Part shown: positions 11,777-24,889 of the stretch, one piece after another | How the letters are laid out: every line of letters begins with the position of its first letter | Position numbering within the stretch: the stretch's first letter is position 1 | NCBI GenBank assembly: GCA_032164245.1 | Contig: JAVMKO010000003.1 | Coordinates: 83,806,390-83,870,389 of the forward strand | DNA from: Sternotherus odoratus | Lineage: Eukaryota > Chordata > Testudines > Kinosternidae | Direction: 5' to 3' | DNA: 64,000 bases | Notes under the pieces: model-generated | Seen by the model: the letters and a program-made list of their open reading frames with translations, nothing else | Told to the model about the DNA's origin: nothing | Database searches by the model: none | Made by a program: the position numbers and the translations under genes

Positions 11777-12611
11777 TTAATAATACAAAAGTGTCACAGC
11801 ACACTATTACTGAACTATTGCTTACTTTCTCATTTTCACCATATAACTAAAATCAATGAATTGGAATATAAAGATTGTACTTACATTTCAGTACATAGTA
11901 ACTATATAGAGTAGTATAAACAAGTCATTGTATGAAATTTTAGTTTCTACTGACTTTGCTAGTGCTTTTTCTATAGCCTGTTGTAAAACTAGGCAACTAT
12001 CTAGATGAGCTGATGTACACCCCTAGACCCTTCCAGGAAGACCTCTGCAGACACATACCTCTGGTTGAGAACCAATGATCTAGCTTGACTTACTAAATTA
12101 TGTGAAAGCTACCAACTACCTTGCTGTCACAAGGATTTTATCTCGTTAGTTAGTTATCTCTCACATGGTAAGAACAAACTTTTTTTCCTAGTAAAGATGC
12201 ACCCATCCCCTTCAAGAGAATCCCACCAAAGGAATTGCTCAGGCAGCATGTAAAGTGTTTGCAGGATTGTGTCCTCTCTAAAGAAAGTTGTCATGCATCA
12301 TTACATAACATTTGACCGGTGTCACTGCATTTCAGGCTCCTGCTCGGATATCACTGCTTTCTCTGTAGGAATAAATTTTCCTACTACAATAATACAAGTC
12401 CTTTAAAAGAGAAAATATTGATCCAATAGCACTTTGAAGACAAAGTAACTGAAGAATGTGTGTGTTTAGCATTTAATGTTCCTCCCATAGATATCAGCCT
12501 GGACTTAGAGCAGTCAAACCAAATGAACACAAGATCACTACATTTTAGAACTTGGTTATAACAGAATAAAAATACTATGGGAAGGGCAAAAAGGGCAAAC
12601 AGCTTGTAACA

Positions 12612-13042
12612 CAGGGGTTCTCAAAGTGGGGGGGTCGCGGGCCACTTTTGTGGGGGTCGCCAGCCCCATCCCCAGTAACTCCCTGCTGCGGGATCCCTGG
12701 ACGCCCGAGCCGCGATCTCCGGGGCTGCCCGAGCCGCGATCTCCGGGGCCGCTGGCAGCTGCCCAAGCCGCAATCTTCGGGGCCGCAGGTGGCTCGAGCC
12801 CTGAGCCCTGGTGGCTGTTCGAGCCCTGGTCGCCGGCGGGAACCGGGGCCGGGGCTCAGCCGGGAGCCCGCCCGTGGCGGGGACTGGGGGCCGGGTGTCC
12901 GGCATGGGGTTTTTTTGGTGTGTGTGTGGGGTTTTTTGTTTGTTTGTTTTTTTGTAATTCGGCGGCTTTTCGGCGGAGGGGTCGTGCCCGGCCGCCGGAG
13001 TACAAAAATGGGTCGCGGTCTCAAAAAGTTTGAGAACTGCTG
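12612..13042. mobile_element. hAT-type element with exact 8-bp duplication
   Basis: Ends CAGGGGTTCTCAAAGTGGGG and AAAAAGTTTGAGAACTGCTG are inverted repeats flanked by TTGTAACA on both sides (12604-12611, 13043-13050). The 431-bp inside is GC-rich, with repeated GAGCCGCGATCTCCGGGG. No transposase. Confidence 0.92.
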
Positions 13043-13082
13043 TTGTAACATCTTGCTGGTACAATGAACAGTAGGACTCTGA

Positions 13083-13960
13083 GGACTCTACCGGAAGAGA
13101 GCTGGGTCATAAGTATGGGCAGATATTTTCCCAATGTAGTCCATGGCAGGGGAAAGTGGGGGGAAAGAGGTGGAGAGTGGCTCCTCCCACTCCGGATCTG
13201 TGGGCAGCCAATCTGCCCATCTACATCTCCAGGGATTGCCTGACATGGGGAATGAGCGGGGTGACGGGAGATGAGAGCTCGGTCCTGTGATCAGAGCCGA
13301 ACAACACACAGTTACCGAGTCCCCGCCCCTGGTCGGAGTGGGGCAGCAAAGAGTCTCAAGCTCAGGACTGCACTCAGGCCAAGCAGCAAACGGTTGGGCC
13401 TCCTAGCTCTGGCAGAGGGCCGACAAGTACAGGCCTCTTCTCTAAGCGAGGGGGAGATGCCCCCCATAGATTGGAGTAGCAGGGGGGGATGCAGGCCCAT
13501 CCACCCCACTGTGTCCTGGCCCAGGGACCTAGCAGTGGCAGAGCGGTCTGCCACTGGGTCAGTGGGGATCCTGACTGCAAGATGCTGACTCGCTTGCTGT
13601 CACTGTTGCAGCCAGACAGGGTCAGCTACCCTAGGCCACTTCCCAACTCCCCCTCAGGAAGAGTCATCCTGGTTGTCGGGGAGAAGGCCTCTGTCAGTGC
13701 TTGCAGCTCCACCGTGCTCAGGTCTGTAAATGGCCCTGGTCAGTCCTCAGCTCCCTCAGGGTCTGCAGTGGCCTCCCAGCTCGGGAGCCCACAGGAGGCT
13801 TCCGAGTTATCTGGCACGCCTCTTGTATGTCCGGTCCCACACACTGACTTCCCAAGGGAGGGTTGAGCGTGGCGTGGATTCAATGCGGGGCTCCTCCCCC
13901 TCCAGGTTTGTGGGCAGCCAATCTGCCGCCACTACACCCTCCTTTTAGTGAGAACCCCGT
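13083..13960. repeat. Unclassified GC-rich repeat-like block
   Basis: Sharply more GC-rich than its surroundings. A roughly 40-bp sequence occurs near both ends: GGCTCCTCCCACTCCGGATC at about 13170 and GGCTCCTCCCCCTCCAGGTT at about 13888, each followed by TGTGGGCAGCCAATCTGCC. It may be an LTR or leader fragment of an old retroelement, but the family is not identified. Open frames here show no known domain. Confidence 0.4.
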
Positions 13961-16900
13961 TAGAAGATCATCACAGGTATACCTTTATTAGATCAATTTC
14001 ACATCGGTCATCTCTGGCGAGCTTCTTTTCTTATGTCAATTGCCAAGGATGAAATCAATTAAAGTATTGTCTTTTTTTAAAAAAAAAAAAAAATACAGCA
14101 AGCAGACAAAGATTACACGCCTTCCCCCTTTCCCTCCGGGGATTGATTTAAAATCATCAGACTCCAGGCAGGGTTATCAGAGAGTGGAGAACATGTAGAA
14201 AACAAGATAATATTCATCTACATAAGCAAAACTGGAATCTAGATCCTATCATCCAGTGTATCACTGGAAATTCTCAGGCTCTGGGCTCCTCTTCATTCCC
14301 ACACCTATCCAATAAAAGGCACCCTACAAAGGAATTCTATGTCCCTTTCGGAAAAATCTGGACATCTACCCCATAGTGCCTTAAACACTGAACGTATCTA
14401 GAAAACATACACCCAAAACAGAACAGGAAGCAAGACAGTCTGGCGTGTCCTATTTCACAGAGAATTGGGATGAAGGAGAACCAGATAAACTAGTTACAGG
14501 CATGGTTAAGGGTCCCCATTTTACAGTGCAAAAATAATGCACCAAAATTGCTTTAAGACAACCATCAGCCAGCCCAGACTGTCTGTAAGGGGAAACAACT
14601 GTCTAACATTTTCACTCACAGCATTAACCATGTTGTACATTAACATTAAACATGTTTACAGTCAACCATGTCACTAACTTGTTACATACTCATTTAAAAG
14701 CTGTAGTGTTGACAGGTAGGTCTTCATGTAAAATTCACAAATTGTACTCAATTCAAATCGATGCACTATATTCCATTAACCTACAAACACAGCACAAGTA
14801 GCCTTAATCGTGAAAACACTTAAAATTAAAATATTTGTATAAATTGGAAATAGAAGTAGAGCATTATCTCAATAAAATATTACTGATAAGTCTGATTTAA
14901 TAAAGCTGTTCCCTAGGTTGTCTATGCAATCACATAATCTTATCACTGTTATCCTTATTTTCCCTTCTCTTCTCCTTCCTCTTGCTTATTAAACCTACTT
15001 GTTATATACTGTCATAAAACCAGAAGAAAGGACCATGTTCTATAATAGGTTTTTGAAGTGCCTAGCATCCTGATCAGTGTCTGTACACACTAATGTCATA
15101 TAAAACAATTATGATGATTCACCAGTATATGTAACAATGTTAACTTCATTTAAACAACTTTGGTATTAAGTATAAATATCTGATAGGAATCAATGGTATT
15201 TGTCTATTAAACCCACATGCCGCTGCTCCACTCAAGAATTTCTGTCTTGCAGTAACCAGTGGTGATAAAATACTATTGAGTGAGAAGGAAAACTTCCATC
15301 TTTTTGACTAATGGGAATACCACTGACAAGAGTTCAGATGTGTTCTGAATAGATTTAAATAAGCAATGAGTTAACTCACTTCTGAAAGTCAGAGCCCTGA
15401 AAATACAGCATTTTCGTGAACTAAATCTCCATTCTTTGAATTAGAATATTTTAATTGAAGAATCAGAGAACACTGTCACTCATTTAAATTGGAATTAATG
15501 ATCTGACATTCACTAAAATATGTATTTGGGGAGAGGGGGACAAATAATATGATAGAGTTTAATGAAAAATGTGCTTCTTTAGAAAGCAAACCCAGGATGA
15601 GAAAGAGAATGAGACTCAGCTCTTCTTCATTGGGATTGAAATATTTGTTAATTCTTATCCTAACATCTCTTTTGTAATAAATAAGACTCTGGATACAGTT
15701 TATACTGTAAATTGTCAATATCAACCTATAGGCCTGAACCACAGTATATAAAATACTGCCAATTATATTTATTTTTTTTAAATAAATGGGTCCAGCAGTT
15801 AGAGTAAATATTTACATACAAGAAAGTAAAGAACTATCAACATATAATTTTTTAAGTGATTTATTTTGAAAACTTTTCAGATTAGTTTTACAGCTACATC
15901 AGAAAATGAATGATTGTTTGGTTATTTACCAAAGGTAATAGAAACAGATATTTATGAAGTCATTGGGAGGTGAACCATCTCCAATTCAACTGGTTGATCA
16001 TTAATATTTAGAGGATTTTCTTGCCAGTCTGTATTAGGAGGAGATCATCAGACAAACATTTAAGTTGTTTTATTTAACTATTTCTCACCTCTTATATGTA
16101 TTTATGTAAAAATATTTTTGCTGTTTACAAATCATGTTATCTCTGGAGACAAATCCAGAGTCTGAGAACTGCAAAACAAATAATCTTTGATGGTATCTTC
16201 TTGACTGAGAACAGAGTTCCATTGGGTAGATACAAAGTAAAACCTGAATAATCTATACAGAAGCCCCTGGAGCCCCATAAGATTGGGTCCCTAATCCATG
16301 AACTATTGGAACTCATTTACAAAACTTTTCTTAACCGTTATATGAATATTTTGTCTCATACTATAGAATTTATAATCCCTATTCCATGAGAGAGCTTTGA
16401 GCTATAATAAATCTTAATTAAAACCATCTTTAGATAGGTTTTTTTCCCTCAAAAAAGCATTTTATCAAAAAATAAGATTTAAATTAAAAAAATCATTGAT
16501 TTTATCCTCCCTGTTAAAATATAGATTAGATTACTGTTAGTCAAACAATTGTTATTCATACAAGGCCTGATTCAGCTCCCACTGACATCACTGGAAGTCC
16601 TTCTATTGACTTCAGAGTGCTGTCTTGGTTCAGTAAAGAAATAGGCACTAGCATGTGGATTGAGAATGTGGTTGCAAGCCTGAAATAATAAAAGCAAATT
16701 ATTATTACTACCACTAATCCTGGCACTAACTCCACTTCCCTGGATAACCGTGGGCACCACAATTAACCTCTTTCTACACCAGTTCCCCCAGCTGTAAAAT
16801 GAGGATAATGTTGACCAACCTACTTTATAGTGGATTAAATGTTTGCAAAACAACTACGTGTACCAAGCCCATTTATAGAAATGAGAACATACTTAAGAAG

Positions 16901-17813
16901 GAATCTTTATTTGCCAAAAATCAATTTAAAGTTTCTCCATCACATTCCCACACAGATAAGATCATATAAATGAAATCCTATGAACGACTTAGCCTTCTGT
17001 TCATTGCTATCACCAACTCAGCAGTTGACTTCTAAGTGCATTAATAATTAGAGAGAAACCCTTTAAGCCAAGTAGAGCTGTTTGGTAGGTGGCGGCATTT
17101 CTCCCAGGAATAGGACCCTTTAATAAAACAAACAAACAAAAAACCACACATCTGGAGGTAAAATGCTGATGACTAGTCTTCCTTTACTCATAGCCCTCAC
17201 CTTGGCTAACAAACTTAAGCACCTACCCTGAGACTACTTTCATGTCAATAACTTTACTCAAGGGAATAGTCACATACAGAAAACAGGACTACTCCTGTGA
17301 GTACCATCTCCAAAGTACCTTTGCCAACCCAGAGCATTCACAAAACATAAACCAGACCCCCCCCAAAAGCATGAGATTAGCTTTAAAAATAATACATTTG
17401 GGGTGGTGGTGTTTGCCTTCTAGTATTGGATCCTTTAGGGCTCATGTTTTCAAGCTTTTCCCCACAACCATGTGGGCTGGAAACTTATTTTATTTATTTT
17501 TAATGAAAGCGGATATTCTCCTGTAATAACATGACTCTAGGAGCTAAGAAAAACACCAAACATCACAAGACTTGCAATATAATCGCGAGAGTTGGCATGT
17601 GTCTGTGAGATTGAGCTCTTACTGAACTTGACAAATGAATCTGGCGCCTATAATTTTTCACCCATAAACAGATAGTGTGTGCGCATGTAACCTCTTTTTT
17701 CAAATTCTCCTAGGAGGTTGGTTCTCTAGCTTTATAAAGGTCAAGGATTTGGAGACTATTCTCCCTGGAGAAAATGAGGGTGTACAAGGAGTACTGCTAC
17801 CTAAGCTTTATTT
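13961..17813. other. MAP7 intron, mostly unique AT-rich sequence
   Basis: An A tract lies near 14080. A short AAGTC-type repeat is at about 16555-16635, and a MIR fragment (TTAACCTCTTTCTACACCAG, then AGCTGTAAAATGAGGATAAT) at about 16755-16850. Nothing else recognised. Confidence 0.45.
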
Positions 17814-17958
17814 CAGTAGTGGGCAACCTGCAGCCTGTCAAGTTAATCCACTGAGGGCCATGAGACAGTGTTTATGTATATTGACCATCCGCAGGCACGG
17901 CTGCCTGCAGCTCCCACTGGCCGGGAACAAGTAACCGGTTGCAGGATGCCCACCACTG
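17814..17958. mobile_element. Small hAT-like MITE
   Basis: Ends CAGTAGTGGGCAACCTGCAG and GATGCCCACCACTG are inverted repeats of the hAT/Charlie style around 145 bp. The flanking 8-mers do not match, so the copy is old. Confidence 0.65.
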
Positions 17959-19490
17959 CTCTAACTACATGCTTAGGCTTGCATTTTGGATTTTACTTCC
18001 ATTCTTATTTTTCAAGTGGGAAGGAAAATATGTTGTTTAAAGATCACATTGTACCTGCTTTATTGAGGCAGTTATTACAAATGATCAGATGTCATTGGAT
18101 TTTCAGCAACAAATAATTTTCAGCTTTAAAGCAACTAAACTCCTTCATCTGTATTTCCTGTTTTCTTGCATAATCCATTAATCCGTGCTCAGAAATATAT
18201 AAGTTATAGTAAAATGTCAGCCTGAGGTACTCTGAAATCGCTTCAAACGATGACTTTTTTATTTCAAGAAATAATTTAGTTTCACATTGAAAATGGAGGT
18301 ATTCTTCAATACAGACCGCGTGCATAGAGCTTCAATTCTGTTAACAAGGTTCTCTTTCTACACTAGCATTGAAGGAAGGAAGTACACAAACCAATTGTCC
18401 ATGCCTCACCTGGCACATATTAGTTTTCATGAACTGCAGAGCTTAAAGAAAGTTGAAAAGAAAACTGTGGAAAGAGGGAGAACATGAATAGTAGCACGCC
18501 CTACATTATACAATATATATCTAAAATGGCCTCATTTTTCTCTAGTGGATGGTCCTTGCATATACAATTACTGACCAAGAGAAAACACTAATGAACTGGT
18601 TTATCCACCTTCCAAAATGGGGGAGGTGGGAGGTGGGAGAGGTTCCTTAAAACCAGCTTTAAAAAAAAATAATCTCTATTACATTTAATCCAAAATTTAT
18701 TATACAAAAAAGCCATTTCACAGAAGCAGCTATACAAAATAATACCCAGGAATTGCAGATGAACCTCAATGTTAAAGTATTCAGAGCTGGAGTTTTGGTT
18801 CAGCTCATTGTAAACATGAAGCCCATTGAGTAGTTTGGAGCCAGAGATGAAATCCAGAATTTCAAAGTCTGGTGTAGTTTGATCCACTGTTTTGATTAGA
18901 AAGTCAAAACTCTTCATCAAAAAGCCCTACACAGATAAATCAACAAACTGTGTCTCACATGAAGGAAAACAGTAACTTGAATTAGTTCCCAAATGAAATA
19001 GAAGGAAGCCCTCATAATGGGGATATTGTTGACACATTAAAAAATATATTTACAAAACTGAAACGAGGGAGAGAAAAAAATGAGTGTAATCTCTTCTGCA
19101 TAATAACTCTTCATAACAAATAACCATTTAGTTTCAATGTTTAAAATATCTTTGCTGTATCAAGTCTGTCCTACATTAGTGGCACCATATTCATGCATTC
19201 AAGCTGCATTGCTTTTGGTGATTAGGTCTGTAAATCACTTTTGCTCTATTGGGTCAGGTTTAGTCTTCACACCCCAGATGCAAGATTAAAGAACACACAC
19301 ACAAAAAGCCTTGTCTGAGTTCTTTTTGTGAATAATTACAGACCAATATTGTGGACTTCTACAGACCCTCAGAGGAAGTGCGTGAGATCCTCCTAGTGGT
19401 GAAATAACGAGAGGCTTGGATACAGAGCAAGTGATACTTTACTGAGAGGAACAGCTAGTACCAAAAAAGTTTTCATTCAGATTCTTATAC
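17959..19490. other. MAP7 intron, no recognised feature
   Basis: AT-rich. It includes a 110-codon minus-strand open frame (18588-18920) with no recognisable domain and no sign of selection. Confidence 0.4.
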
Positions 19491-20200
19491 TACTTGTGAC
19501 AATCAGGATCCAAACACCCCATGAGGAAAACATGGGGTCTGAACACCAAGGAATAAGTAAATAAATCAGCTGATTAGATACGAGATTATTGTACTACTGT
19601 ATAAATGTGTATTGAGTAAGGTATCTCATAAAAACTTGTGACATGCTGCTCATGAGTATCATTGTATGATGGATGGTGTGTAAAGAGTTATGTATGTGTA
19701 CTGGAAATATCTTCCTAAAATATGTTTTGGGGCAGACTCGATAAACAGTGGAAGTATATTTAACATATAAAGCAAACAAAGCATTCAAGCTAACAAGCAG
19801 CAGAAGAAACAGCTTGGTGAGCACACTGGGGCACAGTGTGAACTCTGGCCTCCAAGAGATCTTCCTGGCTCTGGAAACAGACAATGGACTTTGGGAAATA
19901 TAAGGGGAGCAAAAATACATTTTAATGACCCATCACTAAGGAGACAGAGAAAACAGCACCCACTGAATCTGTAAATGCTGAATCCTCCTGCCAGAATGGA
20001 TGGAGATGTGCTAGCTTGATTTAAGTGAGAAAGCAGTTTAGGCAAAGAAGGTTAGGACACTAGAAAATGTGTTTTGTTTTATTGGTAACTATACCGGTCT
20101 CTTTCTCTTGCTTAGTATAACTAAAATCTATGTTCTTTATTAATAAACTTATTCTTTGTTTTACTAAAAACCAGTTCTGTCATATTGAAGTAAAGTGTGA
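19490..20200 (+). mobile_element. Possible old LTR-like sequence
   Basis: Begins near TGTGACAATCAGGATCC and includes TTATTAATAAACTTATTCTT near 20140, like an LTR polyadenylation region. No opposite LTR, primer site or coding part is seen, and boundaries are unclear. Confidence 0.3.
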
Positions 20201-20639
20201 GTCCACAGTGAAACCAGCAGGGTGTTGTAGCTCTTTTGAGGTCCCAAACTCAAGTCATTTTTATGAGTGGACAGTGAGAAGGTCTCGACCCTGGCAAAAT
20301 CAGGAACTGGTGTTCACTGGTTGTTACCTGCAAGGCAAAGTTAAGACATGCAGGGTCTCAACGGGGCTGGCCCACATCCTTTTGGCACCTGAGGTGGAGA
20401 GCTCAAATGATGCCCCATTCCCCTCTTAGGCCAAAACTTCGAATGGTCTCAGTTCTGCCTTCTTCCTGTTCTACTCCTCTCATGGTACTGCTCGGATACC
20501 TACCACCAAAAAGGAAAACTAAACTTAAAATACCTTGTTCAAAATTTTTAAGTAACATTTAACTTTCAAATTCCTGAACAGCAAATGTAGCTTTTCTTGT
20601 CTGCATAGTAAGCACTGGCATTTTTATCTGTTTGAATAA

Positions 20640-21124
20640 TCAAAGTGGTGCTTTCTGTGCTTCTTGGTTGCAAAGATCTGAACTGCTTCCTGAAGGTCCA
20701 CAGTCTGGGCCAGCTCATGCTCTACTGAGATGGTTGCAAGGCCAACCAGCTCCTCTTGTGTCACTGGGGAGCATAGATGTGTTTTTATTAAGTTCAGCTT
20801 GGAGAAGCTGCATTCTCCAGTGGCAACTGTTACAGGAAGTGTTCAAAGTATGTGAAGAGCAGCAAAGGCATTTGGAAAGAGGGTGGTCATCTTATTTGTG
20901 CACATATATTCCAGAACAGCCTTTGGAGTTGATCCTGCTGAAATACATATTGAAAGGGTTTTCAGTTCATCACCTAAATCACTTGCATCAATATCGCGCA
21001 TGTCATCATGTGTCAACACTGTCTCTGCCCTGCATTGCTGGTGTAGGTCTTCTTCAGGTATAGTGAGGAGTTTTGGAATATCATACAACATCCCAAATAT
21101 ACTGCTGTGTTCCTTGAGCTCCAT
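20640..21124 (-). pseudogene. hAT transposase C-terminal remnant (ZMYM1-like)
   Basis: Translation on the minus strand gives IFGMLYDIPKLLTIPEEDLH, then GSTPKAVLEYMCTNKMTTLF, and after an in-frame TGA (at about 20842) TLPVTVATGECSFSKLNLIK and LVGLATISVEHELAQTVD. The last part is the hAT C-terminal dimerisation region, where families have a [S/T]GERSFSKLK-like motif. It resembles the transposase-derived zinc finger MYM-type 1-like proteins. One stop codon and absence of the N-terminal part mark it as dead. Confidence 0.7.
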
Positions 21125-21414
21125 GAAACATTTTTCAACTGACTGTATTGCACAGAAAGCATAAAAAGTTGGAAATTAAACAAGGACTGTGAATGGCTTA
21201 GTCATTACACTAATTGAATCTATCGAATCTATTTCCCTAAGTTTCCGTCACACCTTCTTGTCAACTGTCTGATAGACCTACTTGATTATCACTACAAAAG
21301 ATTTTTTTCTCCTGCTGATAATAGCTCATCCAAATTAAACAGCCTCTTAGAATTGGCATGGTAATTTCCAGCTTTTTGTGCTTTCTGTGTATAGCAATGC
21401 ATCTTACTTCTGTT

Positions 21415-21515
21415 TGTTCCATTCTATGCATCCGATGAAGTGGGCTATAGCCCACGAAAACTTATGCTGAAATAAACTGGTTAGTCTCTAATGTACCACA
21501 AGTATTCCTTGTTTT
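21415..21515 (+). mobile_element. Turtle-type interspersed repeat end
   Basis: CATCCGATGAAGTGGGCTAT, then AGCCCACGAAAACTTATGCT and TTAGTCTCTAATGTACCACA, is a phrase I associate with a very common repeat in turtle genomes. A reverse-orientation relative is at 46304-46430. Confidence 0.65.
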
Positions 21516-22145
21516 CTTTATTTGTGTCTATACCTCAGGAGAGCTCCTTCCTGCTTAGATAGAAAAGCTTCCTTTGCTTTCTTTCTTTTTGTGAATGCTG
21601 CCCCAATGGGCGTTTTCTTCTCTCACCCATGACTGGTGTTCTGTGCCAGCTATAGTAGCTCTCAACACTCAATTGAAGGGGACAAATAAGCAGGTTTGGT
21701 AACAGGGACTGAGTGAGGGCCTACATCTTAAGGGCCTAACTGGCTCCTACTACTTCAGTTGACAGCCTGTTCTCCTCAGGTGGGTTCAGGGAAGCAGTAG
21801 GAAACAGGAAGCTCCCTGAGAAGCTGATATTAATCATTCCAGGCTCCTGGGGGTGCTAGACAGGTACATCAGAGGCTCCTCCTCCTCTCTCTCCCTGTAG
21901 CTCCTGCTGCTTTCTGTTATTCCCTCTCACCTTTTCTCCTGCCTGCCTGTCTCTTGTGCCCACCTTCCTCCAGCACAGCACTCCACCATCTCTGTGCATC
22001 TAGAGCAGAGAGACTACATATGTACCAGCAGCAGACACAGTTTTCCACATTCTGGGTCCTAGTAGTGCCTCCCCCCGCCCTACACCTCCACCCCAGTCTG
22101 GCACCTGAGGCGGCCACCAAAATTTGTCTCGTGGTAAGGCAAACC

Positions 22146-24880
22146 CTGAGCCTCAAGGAGTTTTCTGGAGATGTGATATGCCTTGGAGGTGATACACAGT
22201 CTGATCTCCAGCAAAGCTCACTCTAACACACTGGCTTACAATTCTGGGTGCCCTGAGAAGAGTATCACAATCCTATATGATGTATTAAGAGGTTCAATGT
22301 TTGCCTCAGTGTAGAGTATCTCCTATTACAGTAAATAGGATTTACCTGTGCAGGCAGAAGGGAAAATCAGATTCCCAAAATAGAATGTAAATCCCAGAGT
22401 GTTAACACACAACCTATAAAAATATTTTAATTAGCAAATAAACGATGCCTAGGAAGGAACCATACGTCATCAGGTACATTTTAGGAATGTGCCCAGTGTA
22501 TATATTTTTCAAAATACCTTAATAATAGGACAATATATGTTTAAAAAGAGTCTCAAACTGAGCTATCATGCCGGGTAAAATCACATTTTTTCCCCCACAC
22601 TGTAACAGCATAAATAACAGACTAGACTTCTCACCAAGCTTAGCGGAGGGAAAGTTTAAAATTTTTGCTTTCCCAAGATAGTAAGGAACACTTATCCAAA
22701 TTAACAATACAAGTTTACAGTTTTTGACAGAAGACAGGACACGTTAGAATAAAGAGGTTACATCTTAAAACATTTTCACTGCAAGATCAGAGATTTAAAC
22801 ATAATTCCAATAGCATCTCAGTTATCTCAGCCATAAGGAGCACCATTTTCCCACGTCTATCAATGTGCAGCCAAAATTAGCCCAATTAAACAGCAGCTGG
22901 CTAAGCAGATCCCAGACAAAAATGAGGTGGATGCTGGCAAGAAGAGGGAGATGCTTCTGAAAATGTCACCTTTGACATCCCCCACTACTGAGGCCTGTCC
23001 TCTGGGACTGATATGCTGGTCTGCAGCATTGGGTTTCTTTCGGATTTCTTAATGCTATTAGATGCCCAAATACATATGGTAACCATTTTTTTTTTTCAAA
23101 TGAATACTTTTATCTAATACCGGCTAGAAGACTGTGCCCTATTTTACCAGTCCCACACCTGGCCATCCATGGTGAAGCACACCTTCTTCAATTTCATGCT
23201 CGGTTATAGCAACTCATATCTAGGAATGAAGCCATTCACCCAGAAACAGCTCCCTGAGTTCAGCAGCCCATTTGCTTAACAGTAAAGGGCACTATGATCT
23301 CATCACCCCTTTCAAAGTCTCTGTCCTGATATCGAACACCCTCCCCAGGACTGGCCCTAGCTACCTGAGGATTGAATCTCCCTCCACAACAGCTACTTTT
23401 TACCACAACAATAAAACTGTCAAGCAATAGGGGGAATCTCTTGAGAACAAGAGACAGAACCATCACAGGAGCTGGACCTAGACTATGGCATTTGTCTTTC
23501 AAAACTAAATGAAAACTAATTTATTTGATTCAGTTTTCCCTGAATAAATTCTTCTCACACCCCTGCCATCACCAAAAACCCTGTATACTAACAGAGCTAT
23601 TTTTCCTACTAGTTGGAATAGAAGGAAAGGAGATTATTTTTAAATACTCGGGAAGCACTCATACATGGACTATACACAGTTTAATTGCTAAAGTTTAACT
23701 CAAACATTTCACACACGAATAAGTTGTGGATGAACTTTGACACTCCAAGCAAGTTTAAGGATCAATCTTTCTGGCAAGGAAAGCAAACAGATTTGCTTAT
23801 TATCTATAAACATTGTTTAAATGGATAAAATGCAAATTAAATACAGTAATATGAAACAACAGTAAATTGAATGATCAGCAATACCACTTAGGAGCAAACT
23901 CACATGATTTAAATATTTAAAAAATATAAGTAATTTGCACTCAGAATGTGTGTTTACTTTTAAAATACTTTCTCTGAAGTTGGTTTTCATAAATACGTAG
24001 AGGAAAGCTTAGTTTTAACAATAATGATTCAGTGAAAATCTTGTGTCAACAACCTTAGACTTTTAAAATTAAGAATTTTCTTCTAACTCAGTCTTCAAAA
24101 AAGAAAAAACTGTCTAGAGGGGTTCTCTGTCACGTGTGTGTGGAGTATGTGTAATCGGTTTTGTCTGTTTGCTTCTGTTTTGTTTTTTCCTTTTACACAC
24201 ATGCACCTTAACAAATACTTGCCCTTTCAGAAGCTGAATTTGAGAGTGATGATTGTACCGTCTCTGATGATAAACCAAAATACTAAACAGAGACACCACC
24301 CTACTACCTTTACAAAAGGAAGGATAGGTCTCAATGATATTTGCATGGCTATATTCACTTTATTTACAATGATGTCACCATACCATTACATAAAATATTT
24401 GTTTAAAATATTTAGTTTGTTGCACAAACACTTTCAATCAACAAGCAACAGTACGTCCTATTTGTACCCTGTTTTAAGCAAAACCTTCACTTCAGTATTT
24501 GAGAAACTCAGCTATATCCTAAGGGTAAGGTGAATACAAACTTTGTAAGAAAGAAGTGAATCATGGTCTGGGGGAGGAAAAATAAGGAAGGATTTAATCA
24601 GTTCAGTTCAATATATATCCTGAACATGCCAAAGAGACAATCCCTTTCCTGCATCTGAGTGTAAGCCACCTCTGTCCCTAAAGCAACAAGAGCAGTTGAT
24701 CTGATTATGTAAACCAAACTCCCCTATCCTCCTCACTCTTCAACCAAAATAGAACATTTTAAATGCTCTTAGGATGGATATACCTCCTTACATGAGATAC
24801 CCTAATCAGGACAAAGCCAACTTTCCACCTTCCTCTGCACAAAGTATAGAGTTGACAAATTAAGGAACGAGCATCAACAT
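22146..24880. other. MAP7 intron, nothing clear
   Basis: AT-rich. A block at about 23130-23510 has a possible old LINE character, but I cannot assign it. Confidence 0.4.
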
Positions 24881-24889
24881 TTAATTAGT

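Larger units (their letters stand above)
10697..12077. mobile_element. Old hAT-like element split by a Helitron
   Basis: CAGTGGCTCTCAACCTTTCC at the left and CTGGTTGAGAACCAATG at the right are hAT-type inverted ends. Possible 8-bp duplications (CTCTAACT, ATCTAGCT) match in 6 positions, as expected of an old insertion. A Helitron occupies 10806-11776; the rest is about 410 bp of original element. Confidence 0.7.
20370..22145 (-). mobile_element. Decayed hAT-family transposon with transposase remnant
   Basis: Both ends share a phrase (TTTTGGCACCTGAGGTGGAG near 20385, GTCTGGCACCTGAGGCGGCC near 22100). Between them lies a minus-strand transposase remnant (20640-21124), and a turtle-type repeat has inserted at about 21415-21515. 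Exact ends are uncertain. Confidence 0.55.

Noticed and set aside
12575..13067. Frames of 135-158 codons on both strands
   Set aside because: Inside the hAT element 12612-13042; repeated GC-rich units, no domain.
18588..18920. 110-codon minus-strand frame
   Set aside because: No recognisable family, no splice or promoter context, and AT-rich intron. Chance is the simplest explanation.
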